Translations under genes and position numbers: made by a program
Shown: in pieces, positions 9,483 to 18,994 of the stretch
Layout of the letters: every line of letters begins with the position of its first letter
How positions within the stretch are numbered: position 1 is the first letter of the stretch
The notes under the pieces: generated by a model
Database searches by the model: none
The model's input: the letters and a program-made list of their open reading frames with translations, nothing else
What the model was told of the DNA's origin: nothing
NCBI GenBank assembly: GCA_021826025.1
Contig: JAKBBG010000006.1
Span: 1-48,831 of the forward strand
Direction: 5' to 3'
Source of the DNA: Pseudomonadota bacterium
GTDB taxonomy: Bacteria > Pseudomonadota > Gammaproteobacteria > Burkholderiales > Ferrovaceae
Length of the DNA stretch: 48,831 bases

Positions 9483-12056
9483 TCAGGGCTGTGCGTTCGC
9501 CGTTTTCTTCTTGGCAGCCGGCTTTTTTTTCCCTGCCGTCGCTGCAGCGGCCTTTTTCCGGGGAGAGGCCGTTTTTCCTGCTGTTTTCTTTCCGGAGGCG
9601 GGGGCGCTTTTTACCGCCTTGTTTGCCAGGAGTACGACCGCCTCTTCCAGGGTGAGCGTGTCCGGCTCTGTGCCGCTGGGCAGGGTGGCATTCACTTTTC
9701 CGTGTTTGACATAGGGACCGTAGCGTCCGCTGTAGAGGCCGACCGGTTGCTGGTCATCCGGATGGGGCCCGAGCATGCGCAGGGCCCCGCGTCCCGCACT
9801 TTTTGGCTCGGCAAGAATCTGGACCGCGCGTTCCAGGGGGATGTCGAAGATGTTGTCGGCTTTCGGTATCGAGCGGAATGCGCCGTCATGCTGAATGTAG
9901 GGGCCGAAACGGCCGATGTTGACCGTGACTTTTTTCCCGTTGTCCGGGTGGACCCCCAATTCTCTTGGCAGCGAAAGCAGCTTGAAGGCAATTTCCGCCG
10001 TGACCTGTTCGGGCGTCAGGTTTTTTGGAAGGGAAACGCGCTTTGGCTTCTTGCCTTCGGGCGCGCTTTCTCCCAGCTGGAGGTAGGGGCCATAGGGCCC
10101 GTTCAGCAACAGCATGGGGACCCCGGAATCCGGTGCCGGACCAATCACCACGGGTTCGGCGGCCCCCCCGGCCCCGTCGAGGTTTCTTGTGAAATCGCAT
10201 TCGGGATAGCCGCTGCAACCCACAAATTTGCCGCGCCGTCCCAAACGCACGGTCAGAGGCTTGCCGCATTTCGGGCAGGCTTCGTCCAGGACTTCCTGGG
10301 TCACTTCGGCGCGCGAGACGGCGGATTTTTGTTCGACCTGGCCCGAAAAGTCCTTCCAGAACTGATCCAGCACGGGGATCCAATCCAGCTTGCCTTCGGA
10401 AATCAGGTCCAGCTGGTCTTCCAGGCGGGCCGTGAAATCGTAATCCACATAACGCGTGAAATGCTCCGTGAGGAACTTGTTCACCACTTCGCCCACGTCG
10501 GTCGGCTTGAACCGCTTTTTGTCGAGAACCACGTATTCGCGGTTGACGAGGGTGCTGATGATGCTTGCGTAGGTGGAAGGCCGTCCGATGCCGAATTCTT
10601 CCAGCGCCTTGACCAGGCTCGCTTCCGAATACCGCGGAGGGGGCTGGGTGAAATGCTGTTCGCCCCACAGACGGTCCACCGGCAGGGATTCCCCTTCGGC
10701 CAGCGGCGGCAGCCGGGTTTCATCGTCAGATTCGTCGCTGCCCTGCTTTTCTGTCGCGTCGTCTTCGTCTTCCCGATAGACGGCAATGAACCCGGGGAAA
10801 ACCAGCGTCTGCCCGTTGGCGCGGAAAAGCGTGCGCGTCCCGCCTACGGCGATGTCGACAGCGACCGTATCGAACTGTGCCTGGGTCATTTGTGAAGCCA
10901 CCGTGCGCTTCCAGATCATTTCGTACAGCTTGAACTGGTCGGCGGTCAGGTGACCCCTGAGGTTGGCCGGGGTCCTGGCAATGGATGTCGGGCGAATCGC
11001 TTCGTGGGCTTCCTGGGCGTTTTTGGCCTTGTTGGCGAAGAAAACCGGGCTCTTCGGCAGGTACTCGGCGTCGAAGTTTTCCTGGATGTGGTTGCGGATG
11101 TCCTGCAGCGCTTCCTGAGACAGGTTCACCGAATCGGTTCGCATGTAGGAAATCAGGCCCACCGCACCGCCACCGATGTCGATCCCTTCATAGAGCTGCT
11201 GGGCAATTTTCATGGTGCGGTCCGTCGTGAAGCCCAACTTGCGGACGGCTTCCTGCTGCAGGGTCGAGGTCGTGAACGGGGCGGCCGCATGGCGCTGGCG
11301 TCGCTTCTTTTCCACCTTCTGGATCTTGGCGGACTGTCCGGTCAGGGCCTGCAGGATTTCCGCCTGGCGCGCTTCAGTGCCGATGCTCAGTTGCTGGAGC
11401 TTCTCCCCGTCGAACTGGATCAGACGGGCGGAAAAGGGCTGACCTTCCTTGTGGCTGTCCAGGTGGAGCGTCCAATATTCGTCGCTTTTGAAGGCGGCGA
11501 TCTGGCTTTCACGTTCCACGATCAGCCGCAGGGCGGGGCTTTGGACGCGGCCCGCGGACAGGCCGCGGCGGATTTTTTTCCACAGCAGGGGCGACAGGTT
11601 GAAACCCACCAGATAATCCAGCGCCCGCCGGGCCTGCTGCGCATTCACGAGGGGCATGGAAATGTCGCGCGGATGCGCGACCGCTTCGCGAACGGCCTGC
11701 TGGGTAATCTCATAGAAGGCGACGCGTTGCAATGATTTGTTTTTAAGGAGTTTTTTGGATGCCAGAATTTCGCTCAGATGCCAGGCGATAGCCTCTCCCT
11801 CGCGGTCCGGGTCCGTCGCGAGATAAATGTGGTCGACCTGCTTGACTGCTTTTGCGATGGCATCCACATGTTTTTCGTTGCGTTCGACCAGCTGGTATTT
11901 CATCGCGAACTGCTGTTCGGGGTCCACCGCGCCCGATTTCGGCACGAGATCCCGGACGTGACCGTAGGAAGCCAGGATTTCGAAATCCGGGCCAAGGTAT
12001 TTTTTGAGTGTTTTCGCCTTGGAAGGCGACTCGACGATGAGCAGGCTTTTGGACAC
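9483..12056 (-). CDS. topA: DNA topoisomerase I (type IA)
   Basis: TopA relaxes negative supercoils by single-strand passage. The 857-residue product opens SKSLLIVESPSKAKTLKKYLG (TOPRIM) and contains ATDPDREGEAIAWHL. The catalytic tyrosine is in GLISYMRTDSVNLS, and the protein carries one four-cysteine zinc finger (CPKCGKPLTVRLGRRGKFVGCSGYPEC). After it come repeated GRFGPYIQHD / GRYGPYVKHG modules and a Lys/Ala-rich tail, a form common in betaproteobacteria. The GTG at 12054-12056 is chosen because it gives the family N-terminus and lies 8 bp after smg; an open frame reaching 12140 would overlap smg. The order dprA-smg-topA is conserved. Confidence 0.96.
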   Translation of the reverse strand: MSKSLLIVESPSKAKTLKKYLGPDFEILASYGHVRDLVPKSGAVDPEQQFAMKYQLVERNEKHVDAIAKAVKQVDHIYLATDPDREGEAIAWHLSEILASKKLLKNKSLQRVAFYEITQQAVREAVAHPRDISMPLVNAQQARRALDYLVGFNLSPLLWKKIRRGLSAGRVQSPALRLIVERESQIAAFKSDEYWTLHLDSHKEGQPFSARLIQFDGEKLQQLSIGTEARQAEILQALTGQSAKIQKVEKKRRQRHAAAPFTTSTLQQEAVRKLGFTTDRTMKIAQQLYEGIDIGGGAVGLISYMRTDSVNLSQEALQDIRNHIQENFDAEYLPKSPVFFANKAKNAQEAHEAIRPTSIARTPANLRGHLTADQFKLYEMIWKRTVASQMTQAQFDTVAVDIAVGGTRTLFRANGQTLVFPGFIAVYREDEDDATEKQGSDESDDETRLPPLAEGESLPVDRLWGEQHFTQPPPRYSEASLVKALEEFGIGRPSTYASIISTLVNREYVVLDKKRFKPTDVGEVVNKFLTEHFTRYVDYDFTARLEDQLDLISEGKLDWIPVLDQFWKDFSGQVEQKSAVSRAEVTQEVLDEACPKCGKPLTVRLGRRGKFVGCSGYPECDFTRNLDGAGGAAEPVVIGPAPDSGVPMLLLNGPYGPYLQLGESAPEGKKPKRVSLPKNLTPEQVTAEIAFKLLSLPRELGVHPDNGKKVTVNIGRFGPYIQHDGAFRSIPKADNIFDIPLERAVQILAEPKSAGRGALRMLGPHPDDQQPVGLYSGRYGPYVKHGKVNATLPSGTEPDTLTLEEAVVLLANKAVKSAPASGKKTAGKTASPRKKAAAATAGKKKPAAKKKTANAQP

Positions 12057-12064
12057 GGGAAAAA

Positions 12065-12523
12065 CTATTGCAGAATCCAGTCCTGATAGTGAATGAGTTC
12101 TTCCACCAGCAAGGCGTCCAGTGAGTAACCCTGGCGCCAAAGCACCATCAGGACGATCAGCTTGAGGCGTTCCAGGTCCACTTCAGGTTCGTCCAGGGAC
12201 ATGACGCCGGACAGGATGAGCTCCCGCTGCGCCGCCGTGAGAATCTCGTTGTTTTCGAGGAAGGCGATGAACCCCCACCCGGCTGCACCGATCCGCTCGA
12301 ACTCGGCAGCGTCGAGCGAGCGCTGGCAAACGGCGTGGGTCGAGGGCGCCGGGTCCCGTTCCGCAGGAGGCAGCGGGCTGATGTTTTCCAGCCAGGCCAG
12401 GGTTTCTTCCACTTCATCTTCCCTGAACCCTGCGGCGAAAAGGCGATTCTGAAGAACGGAATGGGTGGGGTAAATGCCGCTGGCGAAAAAATTTTCGTAA
12501 ACGAAAATGAGAATGTCGACCAT
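12065..12523 (-). CDS. smg: Smg/DUF494 family protein
   Basis: This is a 152-residue acidic protein of the Smg (DUF494) family, starting MVDILIFVYENFFASG. The family sits beside dprA and topA in many beta- and gammaproteobacteria; its biochemical role is not established. No catalytic motif or membrane segment is visible. It lies 44 bp after dprA and 8 bp before topA on the same strand, so it is probably co-transcribed with both. Confidence 0.92.
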   Translation of the reverse strand: MVDILIFVYENFFASGIYPTHSVLQNRLFAAGFREDEVEETLAWLENISPLPPAERDPAPSTHAVCQRSLDAAEFERIGAAGWGFIAFLENNEILTAAQRELILSGVMSLDEPEVDLERLKLIVLMVLWRQGYSLDALLVEELIHYQDWILQ

Positions 12524-12567
12524 CGATACCGTTCCCCCACATGAAAGCGATTCAGTCCGGAGCGTGG

Positions 12568-13548
12568 TTACATCCGCCTGAAATTGACGCGCTGGTACAG
12601 GCCGCCGGGCAGCGCCGCGATGCGCCCGTCCAGCTCCAGCGAGGTCAGCATGAGGGATACCTGCCCGGCCGTCAAGCCGGTTCGCAGGCAGAGCTGGTCC
12701 AACGTCAGGGGGGAATGGGCCATTTCCGTGAGCAAGGATCCTTCCGGCCCGGCCAAAGTGTCAGCGCCTGACAGGGCACCGGTTTCCGGGGCGAGGGCTC
12801 GGTCGGCGGGCGGAAAGCGAAGTTCTTCAAGGATGTCGCGTGCCGTTTCCACCAGCTTGGCGCCTTCCCGGATCAAACGGTGGCAGCCCTTCGAAAAGGG
12901 GGAATGGATCGAGCCCGGAATGGCGAACACCTCCCTGCCCTGCTCAAGGGCAAGCTGCGCTGTAATGATGGAACCGCTGGTCACGGTGGCTTCCACCACC
13001 AGGCACCCGGCAGAAAGCCCTGAAATGATCCGGTTGCGTTTGGGAAAGTGCCATTTCTGGGCCGAAGCACCCAGCGGAAATTCGGACACGATGGCTCCCG
13101 CACCCGCAATTTCCCGTGCCAGGTCCCGGTTGGCGGCCGGATAGACGCGGTCTGCGCCGGTACCGATGACGGCCACGGTGCCGGATGCAGCGCGCAGGGC
13201 GCCGCGGTGGGCTGCTGCGTCGATGCCGACGGCCAGTCCGCTGACGACGGCGATTCCGGCTGCGGAGAGGGATTCGGCGAACGCTTCGGCATCCAGGCAC
13301 CCTTGGCGTGTGGCATTGCGGCTTCCGACGATGGCCACAAGGGGGCGCGACAGCAATGCGGTGTTGCCTTTCACGAACAGGTAAGGGGGCGGATCTGCGA
13401 TTTCCCTGAGCAACGGCGGATAGGAAGGGTCATCCAGGGGCAGGAAATGGTTTCCGGGCGCCGCCAGCCAATGGCGGGTCGTTTCGGCCTGCTCCGGGGA
13501 AAACCACTTCAACAGCGGATCGGAGTGGGGGGCTGGGTCTGGGTGCAA
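12568..13548 (-). CDS. dprA: DNA-processing protein DprA, lacking the usual N-terminal SAM-like region
   Basis: DprA loads RecA onto incoming single-stranded DNA during natural transformation. The Rossmann core is clear: VAIVGSRNATRQG, SGLAVGIDAAAHRGAL, VIGTGADRVYPAANRDLA, SEFPLGA, FPKRNRIISGLS and EQGREVFAIPGSI. The C-terminal winged-helix DML1-like part (LTLDQLCLRTGLTAGQVSLML) is also present. At 326 residues it is shorter than typical proteins; the helical N-terminal domain of about 60 residues is missing. The start appears to be TTG at 13546-13548, preceded by GGAG at 7 bp on the minus strand. Only 72 bp separate it from divergent def, so a lost upstream part is unlikely to lie nearby. 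Confidence 0.9.
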   Translation of the reverse strand: MHPDPAPHSDPLLKWFSPEQAETTRHWLAAPGNHFLPLDDPSYPPLLREIADPPPYLFVKGNTALLSRPLVAIVGSRNATRQGCLDAEAFAESLSAAGIAVVSGLAVGIDAAAHRGALRAASGTVAVIGTGADRVYPAANRDLAREIAGAGAIVSEFPLGASAQKWHFPKRNRIISGLSAGCLVVEATVTSGSIITAQLALEQGREVFAIPGSIHSPFSKGCHRLIREGAKLVETARDILEELRFPPADRALAPETGALSGADTLAGPEGSLLTEMAHSPLTLDQLCLRTGLTAGQVSLMLTSLELDGRIAALPGGLYQRVNFRRM

Positions 13549-13571
13549 TGGGTCACTCCGTAGGAGACAGC

Positions 13572-13577
13572 TATAAT
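13572..13577 (+). promoter_or_regulatory. Probable -10 element of the def promoter
   Basis: A perfect TATAAT lies 43 bp before the def start in the 72-bp gap between divergent dprA and def. No good -35 is visible at the usual distance. The reverse strand of the same spot reads TATTAT, so it may also serve dprA. Confidence 0.4.
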
Positions 13578-13620
13578 AGTATCCCTGTATTGAAACCGTC
13601 AGTCAGGTATAGGCAAATTT

Positions 13621-14124
13621 ATGGCGTTACTCCCCATCCTTCATTATCCGGACCCGCGTCTGCACACGCGGGCCACCCCTGTCGGGAACGTCGATGACGA
13701 GATACGCAGGCTGGTGGACGACATGGCCCAGACCATGCGCGCCGCGGTCGGGATCGGTCTTGCGGCGACGCAGGTCAACGTGCACAAGCGCGTCATCGTG
13801 CTCGACGTATCGGAGGACCAGCAGCACCTCCAGGTTTTCATCAATCCCCGGCTGGTTTCCAGTGAAGGGTCGGTGGAGCGGGAGGAAGGCTGCCTGTCGG
13901 TGCCGGGGATCTACGATCAGGTGACGCGGGCCGAAAGCATCGTGGTGGAAGCGCTCGACCGGGACGGAAAGCTGTTCACCCTGCGCGCCGAGGGGTTGCT
14001 TGCCACCTGCATTCAGCACGAAATGGACCACCTGGAAGGCAAGGTGTTTGTGGAATACCTTTCCCAGCTCAAGCAGAACCGCATCAAGAACAAGTTGCGC
14101 AAGCGGGCTCGGGAAACCCTGTAA
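13621..14124 (+). CDS. def: Peptide deformylase
   Basis: Def removes the formyl group from the N-terminal methionine of new proteins using a bound metal. The 167-residue product shows all three family motifs: [16 protein letters not shown] (metal-binding Cys) and QHEMDHLEG (two metal-binding His and the catalytic Glu). It is the first gene of a plus-strand run. Its TAA overlaps the fmt ATG by one base, coupling the two formyl-methionine enzymes. Confidence 0.97.
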   Translation: MALLPILHYPDPRLHTRATPVGNVDDEIRRLVDDMAQTMRAAVGIGLAATQVNVHKRVIVLDVSEDQQHLQVFINPRLVSSEGSVEREEGCLSVPGIYDQVTRAESIVVEALDRDGKLFTLRAEGLLATCIQHEMDHLEGKVFVEYLSQLKQNRIKNKLRKRARETL

Positions 14125-15062
14125 TGCGTGTCGTTTATGCCGGCACGCCGGAGTTTGCGGCGCGTAGCCTGGAAGCCCTGATCGTCGCGGGATATCCGGT
14201 GGTGGCGGTCCTGACCCAGCCGGACCGGCCCACGGGCCGCGGTTTCAAGGTTCTTCCGGGAGCCGTCAAACGGGTTGCGCTCGCTTCCCACGTTCCCGTT
14301 TACCAGCCTGAACGGCTTGCCAGCCCCGACATGCAGTCCCTGTTGCGCAGTCTTGACGCGGATGTCATGGTGGTTTGTGCCTACGGCCTGCTGCTCCCCC
14401 CCCCGCTGCTTTCGATACCCCGGTTCGGGGCCCTCAACATCCACGCGTCCCTGTTGCCGCGCTGGCGAGGCGCAGCGCCGATCCAGCGGGCGATCCAGGC
14501 CGGAGACAGCCAGACCGGAATCAGCATCATGCAGATGGACGCCGGCCTGGACACGGGAGAGGTGCTGCTGGAAAGGGACTGTCCCATTTATCCCCAGGAC
14601 ACGGCGCGCACCTTGCACGACAGGCTGGCTGACCTGGGAGCCCGGACCATCATCGAGGCCCTGGAAAAAGTGGGCAGGGGGGAACTGAACCCCGTCCCCC
14701 AGCCTGTCACGGGCATCACGTACGCCCATAAGGTGACGAAGGCCGAGGCGGTGATGGACTGGAACAAGGAGGCGGTACAGCTGGCCCGTGACGTGCGGGC
14801 ATTCAATCCAGCCCCTGTTTCCAGGACCGTGTTCCGCGACGAACTGGTCAAGGTATGGGAAGCCGAAGCGTCGGCGCCCTCTGAAAAGGGCATGGCCGCT
14901 CCGGGAACGGTGCTTTCTGTGGATGAAAGGGGCATTTCAGTCGTGTGCGGACAGGGGATCCTGGTGCTGAAAATGTTGCAGCGGGCCGGCGGCAAGCCAT
15001 TGACTGCGGGCGAATTCGTAAAAGGGTACCCGCTGGCGCCGGGCGATCGTCTGGGGGAATGA
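14124..15062 (+). CDS. fmt: Methionyl-tRNA formyltransferase
   Basis: Fmt transfers a formyl group from 10-formyl-tetrahydrofolate to initiator Met-tRNA. The 312-residue product has the N-terminal [19 protein letters not shown], the folate-site motif HASLLPRWRGAAPIQRAI with the catalytic Asn/His/Asp set (LNIHASLL, MQMDAGLDTG), and a C-terminal beta-barrel for tRNA. It overlaps def by one base and rsmB by at least one base. Confidence 0.97.
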   Translation: MRVVYAGTPEFAARSLEALIVAGYPVVAVLTQPDRPTGRGFKVLPGAVKRVALASHVPVYQPERLASPDMQSLLRSLDADVMVVCAYGLLLPPPLLSIPRFGALNIHASLLPRWRGAAPIQRAIQAGDSQTGISIMQMDAGLDTGEVLLERDCPIYPQDTARTLHDRLADLGARTIIEALEKVGRGELNPVPQPVTGITYAHKVTKAEAVMDWNKEAVQLARDVRAFNPAPVSRTVFRDELVKVWEAEASAPSEKGMAAPGTVLSVDERGISVVCGQGILVLKMLQRAGGKPLTAGEFVKGYPLAPGDRLGE

Positions 15063-16339
15063 TGCTCGAAATCCAGCGTCTTTCCACCCTGGCGTTGGCC
15101 CAGGTCCTGAACGGGAGAAATCTGGACCATGCACTGACGGACGTGCGCAAACTGGCCAAGGGGCGCCTCACCGACCATGAACGCGCCTCCATTCAGGACG
15201 TGGGATACGGGGTTATGCGCCACCGCGGCGAAATCGGGCAGGTGCTGCAGCAGCTCTACGCCAAGCGCCAACCCCTGCCGCCCCTGGATGCCTTGCTGAT
15301 GGTGTCTGCCTACCAGCTGTTGCACACCCGATCGGCGCACCATGCGGTGGTCAGCCATGCCGTGGAAACGGCTGGCGAACTGGCCGGCCCGTCAGCGAAA
15401 GGGTTCGTGAACGGGGTGTTGCGCAACCTTCTGCGGCAGAAGGAAGACCTTGTGCACCGGGCCCACGAGACTGCGGAAGGACGCTTCAGCCATCCCGACT
15501 GGTGGATCGACAAGATCAGGAGCCAGTATCCGCAGCGCTGGGAAGCGCTGCTGGAAGCCGCGCAACAGCATCCCCCCATGACGCTCCGGGTCAACCGGCG
15601 CCATAACAACCGGGACCAGTACCTGCTGCGCCTGAACCGCGCGGGCATGGGCGCGACCTCCGTCGGGCAGGACGGGCTTGTCCTGGACCAGCCGGTTCCG
15701 GTGGGCCAGCTGCCGGGTTTTGACCAGGGAGACGTTTCGGTCCAGGACGCGTCGGCGCAATATGCCGCCGAATTGCTGGCCCTGCGACCCCGGCAGCGCG
15801 TCCTGGATGCCTGTGCGGCCCCCGGGGGAAAAACGGGGCATATCCTGGAACGCGGGAATAGCCTCGACGTGTGGGCGCTGGACCAGGACGCGGGGCGGGT
15901 CAAGAAAATGGAAGCCACCCTGGCCCGGCTCAAGGTGTCTGCCCATTGTCTCGCGGCTGACGCAGCCAGCCCGGAATCGTGGTGGGACGGGAAACTGTTT
16001 GACCGGATCCTGCTCGACGCTCCCTGCAGCGGGTCCGGCATCGTGCGCAGGCATCCGGACATCAAGTGGTTGCGCCGTCCCGAAGATGTCCCTGCGCTGG
16101 TCGCTGCACAGGCCCATTTGCTGGAGGCCCTGTGGCCGCTCCTGAGCCGTGGCGGCCGCCTGGTTTACGCCACCTGCTCCGTTTTCAGGGAAGAGAACCG
16201 GGAGCAGGCTGACGCATTTTTGGCTCGACACCCGGATGCGATGGAACTTCCCATCGACGATCCGCTGTTTGACCGGGGGCAAATCTTCCCCGATTCTATG
16301 CACGATGGATTCTTCTATGCGGTATTTCGGAAACTTTAG
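15062..16339 (+). CDS. rsmB: 16S rRNA (cytosine-967-C5)-methyltransferase RsmB
   Basis: RsmB methylates C967 of 16S rRNA with SAM. The 425-residue product has an N-terminal NusB-like RNA-binding domain (about 1-145) and a C-terminal methyltransferase domain. That domain has the SAM motif LDACAAPGGKTGHILE, the motif-IV cysteine in LLDAPCSGSGIVRRHPD and the catalytic motif-VI cysteine in VYATCSVFREENREQ. Two consecutive ATGs (15059 and 15062) are possible; both overlap the fmt stop. The last 23 bp overlap the next gene. Confidence 0.95.
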   Translation: MLEIQRLSTLALAQVLNGRNLDHALTDVRKLAKGRLTDHERASIQDVGYGVMRHRGEIGQVLQQLYAKRQPLPPLDALLMVSAYQLLHTRSAHHAVVSHAVETAGELAGPSAKGFVNGVLRNLLRQKEDLVHRAHETAEGRFSHPDWWIDKIRSQYPQRWEALLEAAQQHPPMTLRVNRRHNNRDQYLLRLNRAGMGATSVGQDGLVLDQPVPVGQLPGFDQGDVSVQDASAQYAAELLALRPRQRVLDACAAPGGKTGHILERGNSLDVWALDQDAGRVKKMEATLARLKVSAHCLAADAASPESWWDGKLFDRILLDAPCSGSGIVRRHPDIKWLRRPEDVPALVAAQAHLLEALWPLLSRGGRLVYATCSVFREENREQADAFLARHPDAMELPIDDPLFDRGQIFPDSMHDGFFYAVFRKL

Positions 16340-16874
16340 CCGATGCCTGGCGTTGCTGTGCCTGCTGATTTTTTCGGCAGGCAGTTGGAGCGACGGCATT
16401 TCAGTGCGCAACGCCGAAGTGTTTGCGGCGGAAGACGGCTATTTTATCAACGGCGAGTTTGAGCTCGATCTCACTCCGGCGCTGGAAGAGGCGCTGGCAC
16501 GGGGAGTGCCCCTGACCTTCCAGGTCAGTCTGGACATCATCGAACCCCGCTGGTACTGGTTTGACAAGGATGTCGTCACGTTGCGCCAGGAACGGCGCAT
16601 CAGCTTCAACCCCCTGACGCGGGCCTATCGGTTTTCCATCGGCTCCCTCTATCTCGGTTTCAATTCGCTCCAGGATGCATTGCAGTCCCTCTCACGCCTG
16701 AACCGGGTTCGCATTGCCGCCCCGGGAGCCCTCAGGAAGGGAAGCCATTACGAAGCCCGCCTGCAGATGAAGCTGGACGTTGCGCGACTGCCCAAGCCGT
16801 TCCAGGTGGATGCGCTGTCCTCCAATGATTGGAATCTGGCGTCGAAGCCCTTGAGCTGGAAGATTTCGCCATGA
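16317..16874 (+). CDS. DUF4390 domain protein
   Basis: The 185-residue protein starts MRYFGNFSRCLALLCLLIFSAG, a likely signal peptide or anchor, followed by a DUF4390-type domain (NAEVFAAEDGYFINGEFELDL and WYWFDKDVVTLRQERRIS). The family's function is unknown. Its gene is regularly found between rsmB and an ntrY-type kinase in betaproteobacteria, as here. It overlaps rsmB by 23 bp, and its stop overlaps the kinase start in an ATGA. It probably acts in the cell envelope, perhaps with the sensor kinase; that is inference from position. Confidence 0.88.
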   Translation: MRYFGNFSRCLALLCLLIFSAGSWSDGISVRNAEVFAAEDGYFINGEFELDLTPALEEALARGVPLTFQVSLDIIEPRWYWFDKDVVTLRQERRISFNPLTRAYRFSIGSLYLGFNSLQDALQSLSRLNRVRIAAPGALRKGSHYEARLQMKLDVARLPKPFQVDALSSNDWNLASKPLSWKISP

Positions 16875-18994
16875 AGTGGGCCGTTGCACTGGCAGTCCTG
16901 GCGGGTGGCGCGCTTCTCTACATCCTGTCGGAGGCCACTTCCAACACGTCGCTATTTTCCGAGCATTATCCGCGGCTGCTGGCCCTGGGTGCCGGGGTCG
17001 CGCTCGGGCTGATGGGGCTCATTTCGGTCCAGCTGTGGACGCTTTACCGAAAGCTTCGCGGCCAGGTTTTCGGATCGAAGCTGACCCTCAAGCTGATCGT
17101 GATATTCGCACTCATGGCTGTGCTGCCCGGAACGCTCGTCTACGGCGTATCCGTCAAGTTCCTTTCGAACAGCATCGAATCCTGGTTTGACGTCAACGTG
17201 GACAGCGCATTGAGCGCCGGCCTTGACCTTGGACGCACGACGTTCGACAGCCTGCTGAACGACCTGGCGCACAAGGGGGACGCCATGTCGGCGGAACTGT
17301 CGGACGCTTCCGCGTTGGATGAAACGACCCTGCTCTACAATCTGAGGGACCAGTTCGGGGTTCAGGAAGCCACGCTCTTTTCGAAATCGGGGGCGGTCCT
17401 GGCCTTTTCGAGTTCGCTCAACGATGCCATGGTTCCCGACGCGCTGCCCATCAACAGTTCCATCATCCACCAGATCCGTTCCCTCAGGCCCTACAAGATG
17501 GTGGAAACGATACCCGGCAAAGGGCTCTATCTGCGCGTGGTCGTTCCGGTCAACCGCCTGTCCTTTGCGGAAGACTTGCGGGCCCTGCAGCTGATGCAGC
17601 CGGTATCGCGGGAGCTGGCCGCAGATGCGGACAGCGTGGAGGCAGCCTATCGCGGGTATCAGGAACTGCTGCTTGCCCGCACGGGACTCAAACGGATTTA
17701 CGGCCTCAACCTGACGCTGGCCCTGCTGCTGACCCTGTTGACCGCGATCGCCCTGGCCTTCGTGATTTCAGAACGTATGGGTGCCCCATTGGGAGCGCTG
17801 GCCGAGAGCACGAGGGCCATCGGCGCCGGGGATTACACCAAAATGATGCCGGTGATCAGCGACGACGAATTGGGCGTGCTCACCCGCTCTTTCAACACGA
17901 TGACCTCGCAGTTGAGCGAAGCGTCGGCTGAACGGCTGCGGGACCAGGAAAAACTGACGGCAGCCAAGGCCTACCAGGAAAGCATATTGTCCAATCTGTC
18001 CACCGGCGTCATCGTGTTTGACTCGGCGTTCCATCTGAAAAGCGCCAACCTGAGCGCCAACCAGATGCTGGGCGTGGACAGGGTTCAGGGCGTGCGACTC
18101 GAGGATTGGGGCAGGAGCGTGCCTGAACTGCTTCCCATCGCACAGCACCTGGCCAACCGGTTTCGCCAGGCGGAAGACAGCGCATGGGAAGGCGATGCGG
18201 ATTATCAGTCCGGTTCGGGAAAGCGGAAATTCCATTTCCGGGGGAACCGCTTGCCGGAGGAGCGTGGAGGGGACTACGTTCTGGTGTTTGACGACATCAC
18301 GCAAATGGTGCAGGCCCAGCGGGACGCTGCATGGGGCGAAGTGGCCCGCCGCCTGGCCCATGAAATCAAGAACCCCCTGACTCCGATACAGCTGGCTGCA
18401 GAACGCCTGAGATTCAAGCTGTCGGAAAAACTGCCCCAGGCTGATGCGGATATTCTGGAACGTTCCACCGCAACCATCGTGAACCAGGTGGATGCCTTGA
18501 AAAACATGGTGAACGACTTCAGCGAATATGCCCGTTCTTCCAAACTCACGACACGCAGCCTGGACCTGAACCGGCTGATCAGGGAGATCCTGGTGCTTTA
18601 CGAAGCCATGGGCGAAAAAATCGAAGTGCGTCTTGAAGATCCCCTGCCGCTGGTTGACGGGGACGTCACCCGGCTGCGCCAGGTCATCCATAATCTGGTG
18701 CAAAACGCGTTTGACGCGCTTCAGGGATGTCCCGATCCACGGGTGGTGGTGGCAACCAGTCGCCGGGAAGACGGCGTTCTCCTGTCCGTCTCGGACAACG
18801 GTCACGGGTTTTCCGAAGAATTGCTGGGCAGGATTTTCGAACCCTACGTCACCACGAAAAGCAAGGGAACCGGGCTGGGGTTGCCCATCGTGAAAAAAAT
18901 TGTGGAAGAACACCACGGTAAAATTGCGGTATCCAATTTAGAACAGGGGGGAGCGGAAATCAGTATTCTCTTCCCCTATCCGGAGATTGTGTGA
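16871..18994 (+). CDS. NtrY-like membrane sensor histidine kinase
   Basis: The 707-residue sensor has three N-terminal membrane segments within the first 105 residues, a periplasmic loop to about residue 275, a fourth segment (LNLTLALLLTLLTAIALAF), a HAMP region and a PAS-like domain. A HisKA domain follows, with the phosphoacceptor His497 in RLAHEIKNPLTPIQ, then a HATPase domain (HNLVQNAFDAL, DNGHGF, GTGLGLPIVKKIVEE). This architecture is that of NtrY, which in other bacteria responds to nitrogen or redox/envelope state; the signal here is unknown. The start ATG overlaps the DUF4390 stop, and the stop overlaps the regulator's start. Confidence 0.92.
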   Translation: MKWAVALAVLAGGALLYILSEATSNTSLFSEHYPRLLALGAGVALGLMGLISVQLWTLYRKLRGQVFGSKLTLKLIVIFALMAVLPGTLVYGVSVKFLSNSIESWFDVNVDSALSAGLDLGRTTFDSLLNDLAHKGDAMSAELSDASALDETTLLYNLRDQFGVQEATLFSKSGAVLAFSSSLNDAMVPDALPINSSIIHQIRSLRPYKMVETIPGKGLYLRVVVPVNRLSFAEDLRALQLMQPVSRELAADADSVEAAYRGYQELLLARTGLKRIYGLNLTLALLLTLLTAIALAFVISERMGAPLGALAESTRAIGAGDYTKMMPVISDDELGVLTRSFNTMTSQLSEASAERLRDQEKLTAAKAYQESILSNLSTGVIVFDSAFHLKSANLSANQMLGVDRVQGVRLEDWGRSVPELLPIAQHLANRFRQAEDSAWEGDADYQSGSGKRKFHFRGNRLPEERGGDYVLVFDDITQMVQAQRDAAWGEVARRLAHEIKNPLTPIQLAAERLRFKLSEKLPQADADILERSTATIVNQVDALKNMVNDFSEYARSSKLTTRSLDLNRLIREILVLYEAMGEKIEVRLEDPLPLVDGDVTRLRQVIHNLVQNAFDALQGCPDPRVVVATSRREDGVLLSVSDNGHGFSEELLGRIFEPYVTTKSKGTGLGLPIVKKIVEEHHGKIAVSNLEQGGAEISILFPYPEIV

